Positions 9,671-17,848 of a DNA stretch of 64,000 bases are shown in pieces (the first letter of the stretch is position 1; each line of letters starts with the position of its first letter). Location: NCBI RefSeq assembly GCF_005876985.1, contig NZ_VAHD01000003.1:620001-684000 (forward strand). Reading direction: 5' to 3'. The notes under the pieces are model-generated. The model was not told where the DNA came from and did no database searches. It was given only the letters and a program-made list of their open reading frames with translations. Source of the stretch: Rhodoferax bucti (GTDB taxonomy: Bacteria > Pseudomonadota > Gammaproteobacteria > Burkholderiales > Burkholderiaceae_C). The translations under genes were made by a program, and so were the position numbers.

Positions 9671-10698
9671 GATTTGGCTCCCTCCGCCTTGCGCAGTTGC
9701 GCCAGCAGGAGTTTGGACAAGGAAAGAATGACAAAGGTAATAAAGAACAGCACCAAGCCGAGGTACATCAGCGAAGCCTGGTGCAAGCCCTCACCGGCTT
9801 CAGCGAACTCGTTGGCCAGCGCAGAGGTAATGCTGTTGGCCGCCTGGAACAAGCTCAAAGAATCCAGTTGGTTGAAGTTACCAATCACAAAGGTCACCGC
9901 CATGGTCTCGCCAATGGCGCGGCCCAGGCCCAGCATGATGCCGCCGATCACACCGGTCTTGGTGTAAGGCAGCACAACCTTGGAGACCACTTCCCATGTG
10001 GTGGCGCCCAGCCCGTAGGCAGACTCTTTCAACATGGGGGGCGTGACTTCAAACACATCGCGCATCACCGAAGCGATGAACGGAATGATCATGATGGCCA
10101 GAATGATGCCGGCCGACAAAATACCGATACCCACCGGCGGACCGGAGAAAAAAGCACCGATGTAAGGAATACCAGCGGTCAGCGATTGAATAGGCTGCTG
10201 CACATACGTGGCCAGCACCGGGCCGAACACCAGCAAACCCCACATGCCGTACACGATGGACGGCACAGCCGCCAGCAACTCAATCGCGGTGCCCAAGGGG
10301 CGCTTGAGCCAGGCAGGCGACAACTCGGTCAAAAACAAAGCAATGCCGAAACTCACCGGCACTGCAATCAACAAGGCAATCAGCGACGTGGCCAAGGTGC
10401 CGTAAATCATCACCAAACCACCAAACTCTTCCTGCACAGGGTCCCAGGTCGTGCTGGTCAGGAAAGACAGGCCGTATTTGCTGATGGCAGGCCAGGCACT
10501 CATGGTCAAAGTAACCAGAATGGAGACCAACAACAACAAGGTCACCAAGGCAGAGGCCTTGGCGGCGTAACCGAACAATCGGTCAGCCATGGGGCCGGAG
10601 CGGGCACGTTTCATGGGAGGTGGTTTTGTCATAGCACGGGAAGGCGGTTGAACAATCGACTGACTCGGGGAATCCCCATGAGCAAGTGTAGAAGACAT
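9667..10698 (-). CDS. pstC: Phosphate ABC transporter permease PstC
   Basis: A 343-residue permease. A polar N-terminal tail of about 45 residues is followed by six TM segments. The EAA loop reads [21 protein letters not shown], with preceding [19 protein letters not shown], which is PstC-like. An in-frame ATG after the tail could give a shorter product, but the tail is retained here because the long frame has normal PstC length. It lies 36 bp downstream of pstS. Confidence 0.96.
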   Translation of the reverse strand: MSSTLAHGDSPSQSIVQPPSRAMTKPPPMKRARSGPMADRLFGYAAKASALVTLLLLVSILVTLTMSAWPAISKYGLSFLTSTTWDPVQEEFGGLVMIYGTLATSLIALLIAVPVSFGIALFLTELSPAWLKRPLGTAIELLAAVPSIVYGMWGLLVFGPVLATYVQQPIQSLTAGIPYIGAFFSGPPVGIGILSAGIILAIMIIPFIASVMRDVFEVTPPMLKESAYGLGATTWEVVSKVVLPYTKTGVIGGIMLGLGRAIGETMAVTFVIGNFNQLDSLSLFQAANSITSALANEFAEAGEGLHQASLMYLGLVLFFITFVILSLSKLLLAQLRKAEGAKS

Positions 10699-10734
10699 GG
10701 GAATTTCCTCCGTCAGGATCAGCTCAACAGGGAA

Positions 10735-11778
10735 TTACTTGAAAGCGACAGGCTTGCCAGCACCGTCCTTGATCTCGCCCCAGGACTTCTGGATAGCGGC
10801 CACCACAGCTGGGGGCATAGGCACGTAGTCCAGGTCCTCAGCAGCCTTGGCACCGTTGGTGTACGCCCAGTTGAAGAACTTCAGGGTCTCGGTAGCGTTA
10901 GCAGGCTTGTCTTGCTTGAGGTGCATCAAGATGAAGGTGGCGCCGCTGATAGGCCAAGCGTCTTTGCCGGGCTGGTTGGTCAGGATTTGGTAGAAAGTCT
11001 TATTCCAATCCGCACCCGCTGCTGCAGCTTTGAAGGAATCATCTTCAGGCTTCACGAAGTTGCCCGCTGCGTTTTGCATGATGGCGTAGTTCAGCTTGTT
11101 TTGCTTCACATAGGAATACTCCACATAACCCATGGAGTTGGGCAAGCGGGCCACAAACGCAGCCACGCCTTCATTGCCCTTGCCGCCGGCGCCCACTGGC
11201 CAGTTCACAGCTGTGCCCTCGCCCACTTTGGACTTCCACTCTGCATTCACCTTGCTCAGGTAGTTGGTGAAGATGAACGTAGTGCCGGAGCCGTCTGCGC
11301 GGCGCACTTGGGCGATTGCGGCATCAGGCAGATTCAGGCTGGGGTTCAGTGCCTTGATGGCGGGGTCGTTCCACTTGGCAATCTTGCCCAGGTAGATGTC
11401 GCCCAGCACCTGGCCGTTGAGCTTCAACTGGCCGGGCTCAATGCCCTTCACGTTGATCACAGGCACCACGCCGCCCAACACGGTGGGGAATTGCATTTGG
11501 CCCTTGGACTTCAGCACTTCGTCGGTCAAAGGTGCATCAGAGGCGCCAAAGTCCACCGTCTTGGAGTCGATTTGCTTGATACCACCACCAGAGCCGATGG
11601 ACTGGTAGTTCACCTTCACGCCGGTGGCCTTGTTGTAGTCAGACGCCCACTTGGAGTAAATAGGTGCCGGGAAAGAGGCGCCAGCACCCGTAATTTCTTG
11701 GGCAGAAGCCAAGCCGGAACCGGCCAACAGGGCGCTGGCAGCAGTTGCCAAAGCGATTCGGTGGAATGTCAATGTCAT
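10735..11778 (-). CDS. pstS: Periplasmic phosphate-binding protein PstS
   Basis: A 347-residue protein with a Sec signal peptide (HRIALATAASALLAGSGLASAQ, cleavage after ASA). The mature start EITGAGASFPAPIYSKW carries the phosphate-binding G-A-S-F-P loop. Further phosphate ligands are seen in YQSIGSGGGIKQI, DFGASDAPL and RRADGSGTTFIFTNYLS. It delivers phosphate to PstCA. It is the first gene of the pst-pho operon, with a Pho box 62 bp upstream of the ATG. Confidence 0.97.
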   Translation of the reverse strand: MTLTFHRIALATAASALLAGSGLASAQEITGAGASFPAPIYSKWASDYNKATGVKVNYQSIGSGGGIKQIDSKTVDFGASDAPLTDEVLKSKGQMQFPTVLGGVVPVINVKGIEPGQLKLNGQVLGDIYLGKIAKWNDPAIKALNPSLNLPDAAIAQVRRADGSGTTFIFTNYLSKVNAEWKSKVGEGTAVNWPVGAGGKGNEGVAAFVARLPNSMGYVEYSYVKQNKLNYAIMQNAAGNFVKPEDDSFKAAAAGADWNKTFYQILTNQPGKDAWPISGATFILMHLKQDKPANATETLKFFNWAYTNGAKAAEDLDYVPMPPAVVAAIQKSWGEIKDGAGKPVAFK

Positions 11779-11839
11779 GGGAGAGCCTTTGAAGGTAGGT
11801 TGACGAGAACTCAGACAGGTTGAACTTTAAGAACCTTTT

Positions 11840-11857
11840 ATGACAGTTGTGTGAACC
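11840..11857 (-). promoter_or_regulatory. Pho box upstream of pstS
   Basis: Read on the minus strand the site is GGTTCACacaaCTGTCAT: one perfect PhoB half site (CTGTCAT) plus a weaker one 4 nt away. Exactly 10 nt downstream lies TAAAGT (11829-11824), a 4/6 match to TATAAT. This reproduces the known Pho-promoter layout, in which the box replaces the -35. Confidence 0.75.
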
Positions 11858-11876
11858 CGCAAAGCCCCCAAAACCT

Positions 11877-11905
11877 CGGGGGGATGGTCCGCCACCCGGG
11901 GGGAT
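11877..11905. repeat. Two direct CGGGGGGAT repeats 20 bp apart
   Basis: CGGGGGGAT occurs at 11877-11885 and again at 11897-11905, in the pstS/fasciclin intergenic region between the two Pho boxes. The period is exactly 20 bp, about two helical turns, so both lie on the same DNA face. This could be an operator for a second regulator, or chance in GC-rich DNA. Confidence 0.4.
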
Positions 11906-11912
11906 CTTATTT

Positions 11913-11930
11913 CTGTCACTTTTTTGTCAT
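11913..11930 (+). promoter_or_regulatory. Pho box upstream of fasciclin lipoprotein gene
   Basis: CTGTCACTTTTTTGTCAT consists of two PhoB half sites (CTGTCAC and TTGTCAT) with the canonical 4 nt spacer. Ten nt downstream is TACGCT (11941-11946), carrying the three most conserved -10 positions. It lies 43 bp before the fasciclin ATG. Confidence 0.7.
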
Positions 11931-11973
11931 AAATAATTCTTACGCTTCGGCGTTTTAAGCTTTGGAGTACGCC

Positions 11974-12468
11974 ATGTTCTGTTTCGCCCTCTCCCGCCGC
12001 GCCCTGTTGATTGCCGCCACCGCCGTTGCCGGCCTGAGCGGCTGCGCCACCGTGTCGCAACCTGCCAACGTGGCCGACACTATTGCCCGCACACCTGCAC
12101 TCAGCACACTGAATGCCCTGGTCGTCAAAGCCGGCCTGAGCGACAGCCTCAAGGCCGCAGGCCCCTTCACCGTGTTCGCGCCCAGCAACGACGCCTTCAA
12201 AACCGTGCCCGCCAAAACTCTGGATGAGCTGGCCGCCAACCCCGACAAACTCAAAGCCGTGCTGACCTACCACGTGGTGAGCGGCACGCTCATGGCGGCA
12301 GATATCAAAAACAGCAACCTGAAGTCGCTCAACGGCGCCTCCCTGGCGGTCGCAAAAGCCGGCGACTTCGTCACTGTGGAAAGCGCGGCAGTCACCCAAG
12401 CCAACCTGCGCGCCACCAACGGCGTAGTCCATGTGGTGGACACCGTGCTGCTGCCACCAGCCAAATAA
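11974..12468 (+). CDS. Fasciclin (FAS1) domain lipoprotein
   Basis: A 164-residue protein. The ATG at 11974 is chosen because GGAG lies 6 nt upstream; a TTG at 11962 would be in frame but overlaps that ribosome binding site. A signal peptide with Arg-Arg at 8-9 ends in the lipobox LSGC (Cys24). One FAS1 domain follows, with H1 motif FTVFAPSNDAFKTVP and H2 motif VLTYHVVSG, ending TNGVVHVVDTVLLPPAK. FAS1 domains mediate adhesion or protein contacts at cell surfaces. It is divergent from pstS and has its own Pho box, so induction under phosphate starvation is inferred. Confidence 0.9.
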   Translation: MFCFALSRRALLIAATAVAGLSGCATVSQPANVADTIARTPALSTLNALVVKAGLSDSLKAAGPFTVFAPSNDAFKTVPAKTLDELAANPDKLKAVLTYHVVSGTLMAADIKNSNLKSLNGASLAVAKAGDFVTVESAAVTQANLRATNGVVHVVDTVLLPPAK

Positions 12469-12490
12469 GTCCACCCAGCCGGTTTAAGTA

Positions 12491-12546
12491 TCAAATGGGC
12501 TGCTAGCGCACGTAGAGTGTGCGCTAGCAGCTATTATTTTTATAGC
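12491..12546. repeat. Palindromic dispersed repeat, copy A (hairpin with T tract)
   Basis: Arms at 12499-12511 and 12519-12531 (GCTGCTAGCGCAC / GTGCGCTAGCAGC) pair perfectly over 13 bp around a 7 nt loop. They are followed by TATTATTTTTATAGCAA. The core matches copy D at 62481 closely, including the TATAGCAA flank. It sits 20-odd bases after the fasciclin stop and may act as its terminator. Confidence 0.85.
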
Positions 12547-12565
12547 AATTCATTCATCCAAGTCC

Positions 12566-13693
12566 ATGACACTTCGCCGCCGCACACTGCTTACCCATTC
12601 GCTGGCCGCCGGTGCCAGCCTGTGTGCCGCACCGGCATGGGCACAAACCCCGAAAACCGGGGGCGCCGGGCCGTCTGTGGTGCAGGTGGTAGACATGTCA
12701 CCCGGGCAGATTGATGTATCCAAGGACTTTCTGGTGGGCGCCCGCGCGGCCTGGCAAGACCTGAACTCCCGCGGTGGCGTGCGCAACAAGCCGGTGCGCC
12801 ATGTGGTGCTGGAGGTAGACGGCAGCAGCAAAACCCTGCGCTCGGCGGTAGACACCCTCAAGGGCATGCCCGAATGCGTTGCCGCTGTAGGCAGCGTGGG
12901 CGACCGCTTGGCCAGCCAACTCGCCGCCATGCTGCGCCGCGAGCTACCGGAGCTGGCCCACGTCGCGCCCTGGCTGCACAGCCCCGGTGATGGCAGCGAC
13001 AACACCTTCAGTATCTTTGCCACTCGCCAGGAGCAAATGGCCTACGCCCTGAAATCGCTCACCGTCATGGGCGTGCAAGAAATCGGCGCGGTGTACGGCA
13101 GCCCCGCAGAAGCCAGCAATTACCGCGACGACATGGAGCGTGCGGCCAACGAGCTCAAGCTCCGCATCCGCACCTACCAGCCCAGCACCACGCTGAATGC
13201 CCTGGCCAACACCCTGAACGTACAGAGCCCGCGCATCCTCATTTTTATGGGCGGCACGCCCGAGCTGGCCCAATTTGCCCAAGGCATCGAGAAGCAGGCT
13301 GCACAGCGCTACATCGTGGCCATGTCCGATGTGAACGTGGTGGCCCTGCAGCAGCTGGGTATCTCCCGTTTCACCCCGGTGATCGCCACCCAAAGCGTGC
13401 CCCCCACCAACAGCAACCTTCCCCTGGTGCGCAACTTCCGCGAGGTGCTCACCCGCCTGTACGACGAGCCGCCCTCGGCACAAAGCCTGGCGGGCTTTGT
13501 ATCTGCGCGCTATTGCGCCGAAGTGCTGCAAGGGCTGGACGGCCCGCTGAACCGCGGCACCGCCTTCCAGGCGTTTGCCAAGCGCCAGACGCTGGAGCTG
13601 GGCGGCTTGCGCCTGAACCCGGACACCCGCAAGCGTACCGGTGTGTTGGTCACGCAAAGCATGTTGGGTGCAGACGGCAAAATTGTGGGTTGA
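12566..13693 (+). CDS. ABC-type branched-chain amino acid transport-like periplasmic substrate-binding protein
   Basis: A 375-residue protein. Its signal peptide (RRRTLLTHSLAAGASLCAAPAWA) has a twin-arginine-like RRRTLL start and cleaves after AWA. The mature part fits periplasmic binding protein type 1 (Leu/Ile/Val-binding family): DVSKDFLVGARAAWQDLNSRGGVRN near the start, then VAAVGSVGDRLASQL and IGAVYGSPAEASNYRDDMERAA. No permease or ATPase gene is adjacent, so it may be an orphan binding protein or a sensor partner. The ligand is unknown. It precedes ppx with a 68 bp gap. Confidence 0.8.
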   Translation: MTLRRRTLLTHSLAAGASLCAAPAWAQTPKTGGAGPSVVQVVDMSPGQIDVSKDFLVGARAAWQDLNSRGGVRNKPVRHVVLEVDGSSKTLRSAVDTLKGMPECVAAVGSVGDRLASQLAAMLRRELPELAHVAPWLHSPGDGSDNTFSIFATRQEQMAYALKSLTVMGVQEIGAVYGSPAEASNYRDDMERAANELKLRIRTYQPSTTLNALANTLNVQSPRILIFMGGTPELAQFAQGIEKQAAQRYIVAMSDVNVVALQQLGISRFTPVIATQSVPPTNSNLPLVRNFREVLTRLYDEPPSAQSLAGFVSARYCAEVLQGLDGPLNRGTAFQAFAKRQTLELGGLRLNPDTRKRTGVLVTQSMLGADGKIVG

Positions 13694-13761
13694 GGCCAAC
13701 CCCTGCGATGCGTGGGGGTACTATCGACACATTGCGAAACCATCTAAACAATTAAATCTTC

Positions 13762-15261
13762 ATGACTAACGGAAACCGCCTCGCTGCAGTGGACCTGGGC
13801 TCCAACAGCTTCAGGCTCGAAATCGGACGGGTGGACCACGGCGAATTCCAACGCACCGAGTACCTCAAAGAGACTGTCCGCCAAGGCGGCGGGCTCGATG
13901 AAGAGCGCAACCTCACCCCCGCCGCCATGCAGGCCGGATGGGAATGCCTGGCTCGCTTTGGCGAACGGCTGGCGGGCTTCAAGCCCCATGAAGTCAAAGC
14001 CGTCGCCACGCAAACCCTGCGTGAAGCGCGCAACCGCGACGAATTTCTGGCCAAAGCCAACACGGTGCTGGGTTTCCCGATTGACGTGATCTCCGGCCGC
14101 GAAGAAGCCCGCCTCATTTACCAAGGCGTAGCGCACATGTTGCCCGCTGACACCGAGCGCCGCCTGGTGATCGATGTGGGCGGCCGCTCCACCGAACTCA
14201 TCCTGGGCCAGGGCATGACGCCGGGCACCATGGAGTCCTACCGCGTAGGCAGCATTGCCTGGTCCAAGCGCTACTTTCCGGATGGCTTGTTCACCCCCAA
14301 GGCATTTGAAATTGCCGAAGTCGCAGCCAAAGCCGTGCTGGACGAAGCCTTTGACGCCTACCACCCCGACCTGTGGGACACCGCTTATGGCTCCGCAGGC
14401 ACCGTAGGCGCTATTGGCGATGTGCTGGTCGCCGCCGGATGGCCTGAGGGCGTACTCACCCAGGACGGACTGGACTGGCTGCTGGACAAACTGATTGCGG
14501 CGCAAAGTGCCGACAAGGTCAAGATCGCAGGCATGCGGGAAGACCGCCGCGCCATCATAGGCGGCGGATTGAGCGTAATGCGCGCCATCTTCAGCCTGCT
14601 CGGTATCACCGAAATGCAGCAAGCCAGCGGCGGCCTGCGCCACGGGCTGATTTGCGACCTGACCGGCGGCGCCCGGGACTACGGAGACCTGCGCGCCAAA
14701 AGCGTGCAGCGCCTGGCGTCCAAATTCAGCATTGACACCACACACAGCGCCCGGGTGTCCGGCGTGGCCACCCAACTGCTCAAGCAGGTGCTGGCCGGCA
14801 CCCCGGCCACAGAGTCGGAGCGCCTCTTGCGCAAGCTGGGCTGGGCAGCGGAGCTGCATGAAATCGGCAGCCACATCGCACACAGCGATTACCACAAGCA
14901 CGGCGCCTACATCCTCGACAACGCGGACGCTGCCGGCTTCTCCCTGTCCGAAATGCACCGCCTGAGCCTGCTGGTCCTGGGCCACCGCGGCAAGCTGCGC
15001 AAGCTGGAGCCCGTCTTGCAGCAGGAAGACCTGGTTTTGCAACTGCTGTGTTTGCGCTTGGCGGTCATTTTGTGCCACGCACGCCGTGACCCTGACCTCA
15101 AAGGCGTGAGCCTGTCCCTGGACGCCCAGCACCCCACCACGCTGCACCTGAGCTGCCGGCCTGCGTGGGCCAACAGCTACCCGCAAAGCGCGCACCTCCT
15201 GCGTGAAGAGGGGCTTGCCTGGCAAAAAACCCCCTGGACCCTGCAGATCAGCGGAATCTAA
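13762..15261 (+). CDS. ppx: Exopolyphosphatase / guanosine pentaphosphatase family (Ppx/GppA)
   Basis: A 499-residue member of the sugar kinase/Hsp70/actin fold. The phosphate-1 loop AAVDLGSNSFRLEIG is near the start, then EARLIYQGV, the phosphate-2 loop LVIDVGGRSTELILG and YGSAGTVGAIGDVL. The C-terminal HD-like helical domain contains LHEIGSHIAHSDYHKHGAYIL. It removes terminal phosphate from polyphosphate (and possibly pppGpp). It is close to ppk1, which makes the polymer. The stop codon overlaps the convergent EAL/GGDEF gene by 4 nt. Confidence 0.95.
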   Translation: MTNGNRLAAVDLGSNSFRLEIGRVDHGEFQRTEYLKETVRQGGGLDEERNLTPAAMQAGWECLARFGERLAGFKPHEVKAVATQTLREARNRDEFLAKANTVLGFPIDVISGREEARLIYQGVAHMLPADTERRLVIDVGGRSTELILGQGMTPGTMESYRVGSIAWSKRYFPDGLFTPKAFEIAEVAAKAVLDEAFDAYHPDLWDTAYGSAGTVGAIGDVLVAAGWPEGVLTQDGLDWLLDKLIAAQSADKVKIAGMREDRRAIIGGGLSVMRAIFSLLGITEMQQASGGLRHGLICDLTGGARDYGDLRAKSVQRLASKFSIDTTHSARVSGVATQLLKQVLAGTPATESERLLRKLGWAAELHEIGSHIAHSDYHKHGAYILDNADAAGFSLSEMHRLSLLVLGHRGKLRKLEPVLQQEDLVLQLLCLRLAVILCHARRDPDLKGVSLSLDAQHPTTLHLSCRPAWANSYPQSAHLLREEGLAWQKTPWTLQISGI

Positions 15262-17060
15262 GTCAGCACCGACTCATGCACTCCCGTCACGGAGTGCTTG
15301 GCCGCGTGCTTGGCCATGGCCGCGAGGTTGGCCACGTCTTCGGCGCGAGTGAACTGCTGACCATCCACCACCACCGCGCCGATTGAGAGCGTGGTGCACG
15401 GGAAAAAGCGGGTCACCCCGTAGCGGTCTTCCGCGGTGATGCCACCCGCCGCACGCGCAGCGTCATCAAATAGCAAAAGTGCACGCTCCGCAAACTGCGA
15501 CACCAGGCGCTCGCAGCGCGCACGCCAATCTTCGCTCTGAAACAGCAGGATGAAGTCATCGCCGCCCACATGCCCAAGGAAATCACGCTGGGAATCGCAT
15601 TGCTCCATGGCAATGCGCGCCAGAAGCCGGATCATCTCGTCGCCGCGCCAGTAGCCGTAGTAGTCGTTATAGGGCTTGAAATGGTTCAGGTCTGCATAGC
15701 AGGCCACAAAACGCACCTGCTTTTTCAGCAAGCGCTCAATGTGCTGGGTGATCGGAATATTGCCGGGCAAAAACGTTAGCGGATTCGCATGCCGCGCCGC
15801 TTCAATACGGGTCTCCGTCACCGAGCGAACCAGTTGGTCCCCGGTGCCCAGGCCCACATAGCGGCCATTGTCTGTGGCAATGAAACCATCGCTGAGGTAG
15901 CGCTGGTCCTGCGAGGTCAGGATACCGACCAGCTCGTCCACACTGTGCTCCCGCTCAATCAGGCGGGGCTCAAAATTTGCGTGCATCTTGCAGGGCTTGC
16001 GGCCCCACACCTCGCGGTAATACAGCTTACTGTATTCGTTCATGAACTGCACCCGGTTGATGATGCCCACGGGGCGCTCGCCGTCCAGCACCGCCACTGC
16101 GTGCAATGCAGGGTTGTCCATAAACACCTTGGCCAATTCGTCGTTGTGCGTCTCGGGGCTCACGGTCGGCGCCCGCAACAAGGACAGGCTGCGCAAGTGC
16201 CCGCCCTGCGACATACGCCCCAGCTCGGGAAACACCACCACCTGCCGCTCTGCCAGCACCCGCCGTGGCGTCTCCGCCAGAAAGTCCAGGGGGCAGCGGT
16301 CCGGCCGGCCCAGATAGAAACCCTGGCCGTACTCAATGCCCATGTCGCGCAACACCCGCAAGTCCTCAGCGGTTTCAATGCCTTCGGCCACCAAGGCAGT
16401 GCCGAAGATTGTGGCAATCTGCTGCAGCGCCTGAATGGTTTTGAGCTTGTCGCCGTGCGCACTGATATTGCGGGTGAAGTATTTGTCGATCTTCACCACT
16501 TCGGGCTTGATCTGCGACCACAAGCGCAAGCTGGAGCGGCCGTCGCCAAAATCATCCAATGCCAAGGAGAGCCCGGTGGAGCGGATTTCACCCACCACCT
16601 CTGCCAGACGATCCATGTTATCAACCCGCTCGTGCTCGGTAATCTCCAGCACCAGCTTGCGCGGGGTCACCCGGAAATCCAGCAACCACTCCATCAACCC
16701 GGTGCCCCCCTGCTTGTCATAGGCCTGGATCAACGTCTCGGCACTGATATTGACAAACAAGCGACCAGCCGCCTGATGGCGCCCCCAATACTCCAGCGCG
16801 CTGCTCACACACGCCACTTCAAAGGCATTGCTCAAGCCCTCCTCCTTGGCCGCAAGCAAGAGCTTGTCGGGCGTATGTAGGGCCGTGTCCACCGGCCCAC
16901 GAATCAGGGCTTCATGGGCGTGAACCGATCCGTCCTCGAGCTTCACGATGGGCTGGAACACAGGGTAAAGAGCACGGTCTTGCAGCACGCTTTCCAGGGG
17001 TCCGTGCCCACCGGTGATCCGTGCGCCGCTCGTGACCAAACGCAATCGGCTTGATGGCAT
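15258..17060 (-). CDS. EAL - CBS-pair - GGDEF-like (GGDDF) c-di-GMP signalling protein
   Basis: A 600-residue protein from the ATG at 17060, which has GGAAG upstream; a GTG at 17105 would add 15 residues without a ribosome binding site. The N-terminal EAL domain keeps the key catalytic motifs (HEALIRGP, FVNISAETL, LEITEHE, ALDDFGDGRSSL, VKIDKYF, VAEGIET), so phosphodiesterase activity is likely. A middle CBS-pair-like region (about 300-440) precedes a C-terminal diguanylate cyclase-like domain with VGGDDFILLF instead of GG(D/E)EF. It therefore probably degrades c-di-GMP, with the C-terminal domain weak or regulatory. No TM segment is seen. It converges on ppx. Confidence 0.9.
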   Translation of the reverse strand: MPSSRLRLVTSGARITGGHGPLESVLQDRALYPVFQPIVKLEDGSVHAHEALIRGPVDTALHTPDKLLLAAKEEGLSNAFEVACVSSALEYWGRHQAAGRLFVNISAETLIQAYDKQGGTGLMEWLLDFRVTPRKLVLEITEHERVDNMDRLAEVVGEIRSTGLSLALDDFGDGRSSLRLWSQIKPEVVKIDKYFTRNISAHGDKLKTIQALQQIATIFGTALVAEGIETAEDLRVLRDMGIEYGQGFYLGRPDRCPLDFLAETPRRVLAERQVVVFPELGRMSQGGHLRSLSLLRAPTVSPETHNDELAKVFMDNPALHAVAVLDGERPVGIINRVQFMNEYSKLYYREVWGRKPCKMHANFEPRLIEREHSVDELVGILTSQDQRYLSDGFIATDNGRYVGLGTGDQLVRSVTETRIEAARHANPLTFLPGNIPITQHIERLLKKQVRFVACYADLNHFKPYNDYYGYWRGDEMIRLLARIAMEQCDSQRDFLGHVGGDDFILLFQSEDWRARCERLVSQFAERALLLFDDAARAAGGITAEDRYGVTRFFPCTTLSIGAVVVDGQQFTRAEDVANLAAMAKHAAKHSVTGVHESVLT

Positions 17061-17150
17061 GGCGAGCTTCCAAACGACTAAGGGACTCGAATTTTCCGTC
17101 TGCACCGTGACGGATCAGTGACAAGAGAAACAGCTTCTTGAACTCGAATA

Positions 17151-17173
17151 ACGGTATAAACTATATATACCGT
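17151..17173. promoter_or_regulatory. Palindrome in promoter of histone-H1-like gene
   Basis: ACGGTATA (17151-17158) and TATACCGT (17166-17173) form perfect 8 bp inverted arms around 7 bp, and the spacer region supplies TATAT-type -10 sequence. It ends 19 bp before the ATG. It could be an operator, perhaps for the ribbon-helix-helix-like domain of the encoded protein (inference). Confidence 0.5.
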
Positions 17174-17192
17174 TTATTTAAGGAGTGAGCCC

Positions 17193-17843
17193 ATGACATC
17201 GACCGAACAAAAACAAGAAACCACACACGCTGCAGCGCCCGCACCCGTTGTGGCCTCTGCTGCAACCCCTGCAGCTGCGACCGCTGCACCAGCTGCCAAG
17301 CCCGCTACCAAAGTGGTAGCAAAGGCGCCTGCAAAAGCAGCACCGAAAGCAGCAGAAAAAGTAGCACCCAAGCCCGCAGCAGCCAGCAAGCCCGGCGCCA
17401 AGCCAGCGGCAAAACCAGCCGCTAAAGCACTGGCTAAGCCTGCCGCCCAAGCAACTGCTAAAGCGCCCGTGAAAGCAGCAGCAAAACCCGCAGCCAAGCC
17501 GGCCGCGAAACCCGCTGCCAAAGTAGCAGCCCCCAAGGCAGCCCCGAAAACGGCTGTTAAAGCTACCGCAAAGCCTGCTGCCAAGCCAGCGGCCCCCAAG
17601 GTGGAAAAGGCCAAAAAGCCCAAGATGGTGCGGGACAGCTTCACTATCCCCAAAAATGAATACGACGTGCTCGACAGCCTGAAGCAACGCGCCCTGCAAC
17701 TCGGCAGCCCCGCCAAAAAGACCGAGCTGATTCGTGCCGGCATGAAGGCGATTGCCGCCTTGAGCGACGCTGCCTTCAAGGCCGCACTGGCCGCTGTGCC
17801 CAGCCTCAAGACCGGCCGCCCCGCCAAGGGCAAAAAGGCCTAA
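17193..17843 (+). CDS. Histone-H1-like Ala/Lys/Pro-rich protein with C-terminal ribbon-helix-helix-like domain
   Basis: A 216-residue protein with an AAGGAGTGAGCCC ribosome binding site. Residues about 25-140 are low complexity, built from K-P-A-A-K / K-A-A-P-K type repeats resembling histone H1 tails and AlgP-type proteins. Residues about 145-190 look ordered: RDSFTIPKNEYDVLDSL is strand then helix, followed by KKTELIRAGMKAIAAL. This matches the strand-helix-helix pattern of ribbon-helix-helix DNA binders (inference). The C-terminus ends in a short basic tail, GRPAKGKKA. The role is probably nucleoid binding or gene regulation. The repeat region can expand or contract by slippage. Confidence 0.75.
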   Translation: MTSTEQKQETTHAAAPAPVVASAATPAAATAAPAAKPATKVVAKAPAKAAPKAAEKVAPKPAAASKPGAKPAAKPAAKALAKPAAQATAKAPVKAAAKPAAKPAAKPAAKVAAPKAAPKTAVKATAKPAAKPAAPKVEKAKKPKMVRDSFTIPKNEYDVLDSLKQRALQLGSPAKKTELIRAGMKAIAALSDAAFKAALAAVPSLKTGRPAKGKKA

Positions 17844-17848
17844 AAGCC

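Noticed and set aside
9697..11823. Very long open frame (about 700 codons) on the plus strand
   Set aside because: It is antisense to pstC and pstS, rich in His/Gln/Arg as expected from the complement of GC-rich codons, and has no family resemblance.
17230..17600. Cys/Gly-rich and Ala-rich open frames opposite the histone-like gene
   Set aside because: They are produced by the repetitive K/P/A codons of the real gene and have no ribosome binding sites.
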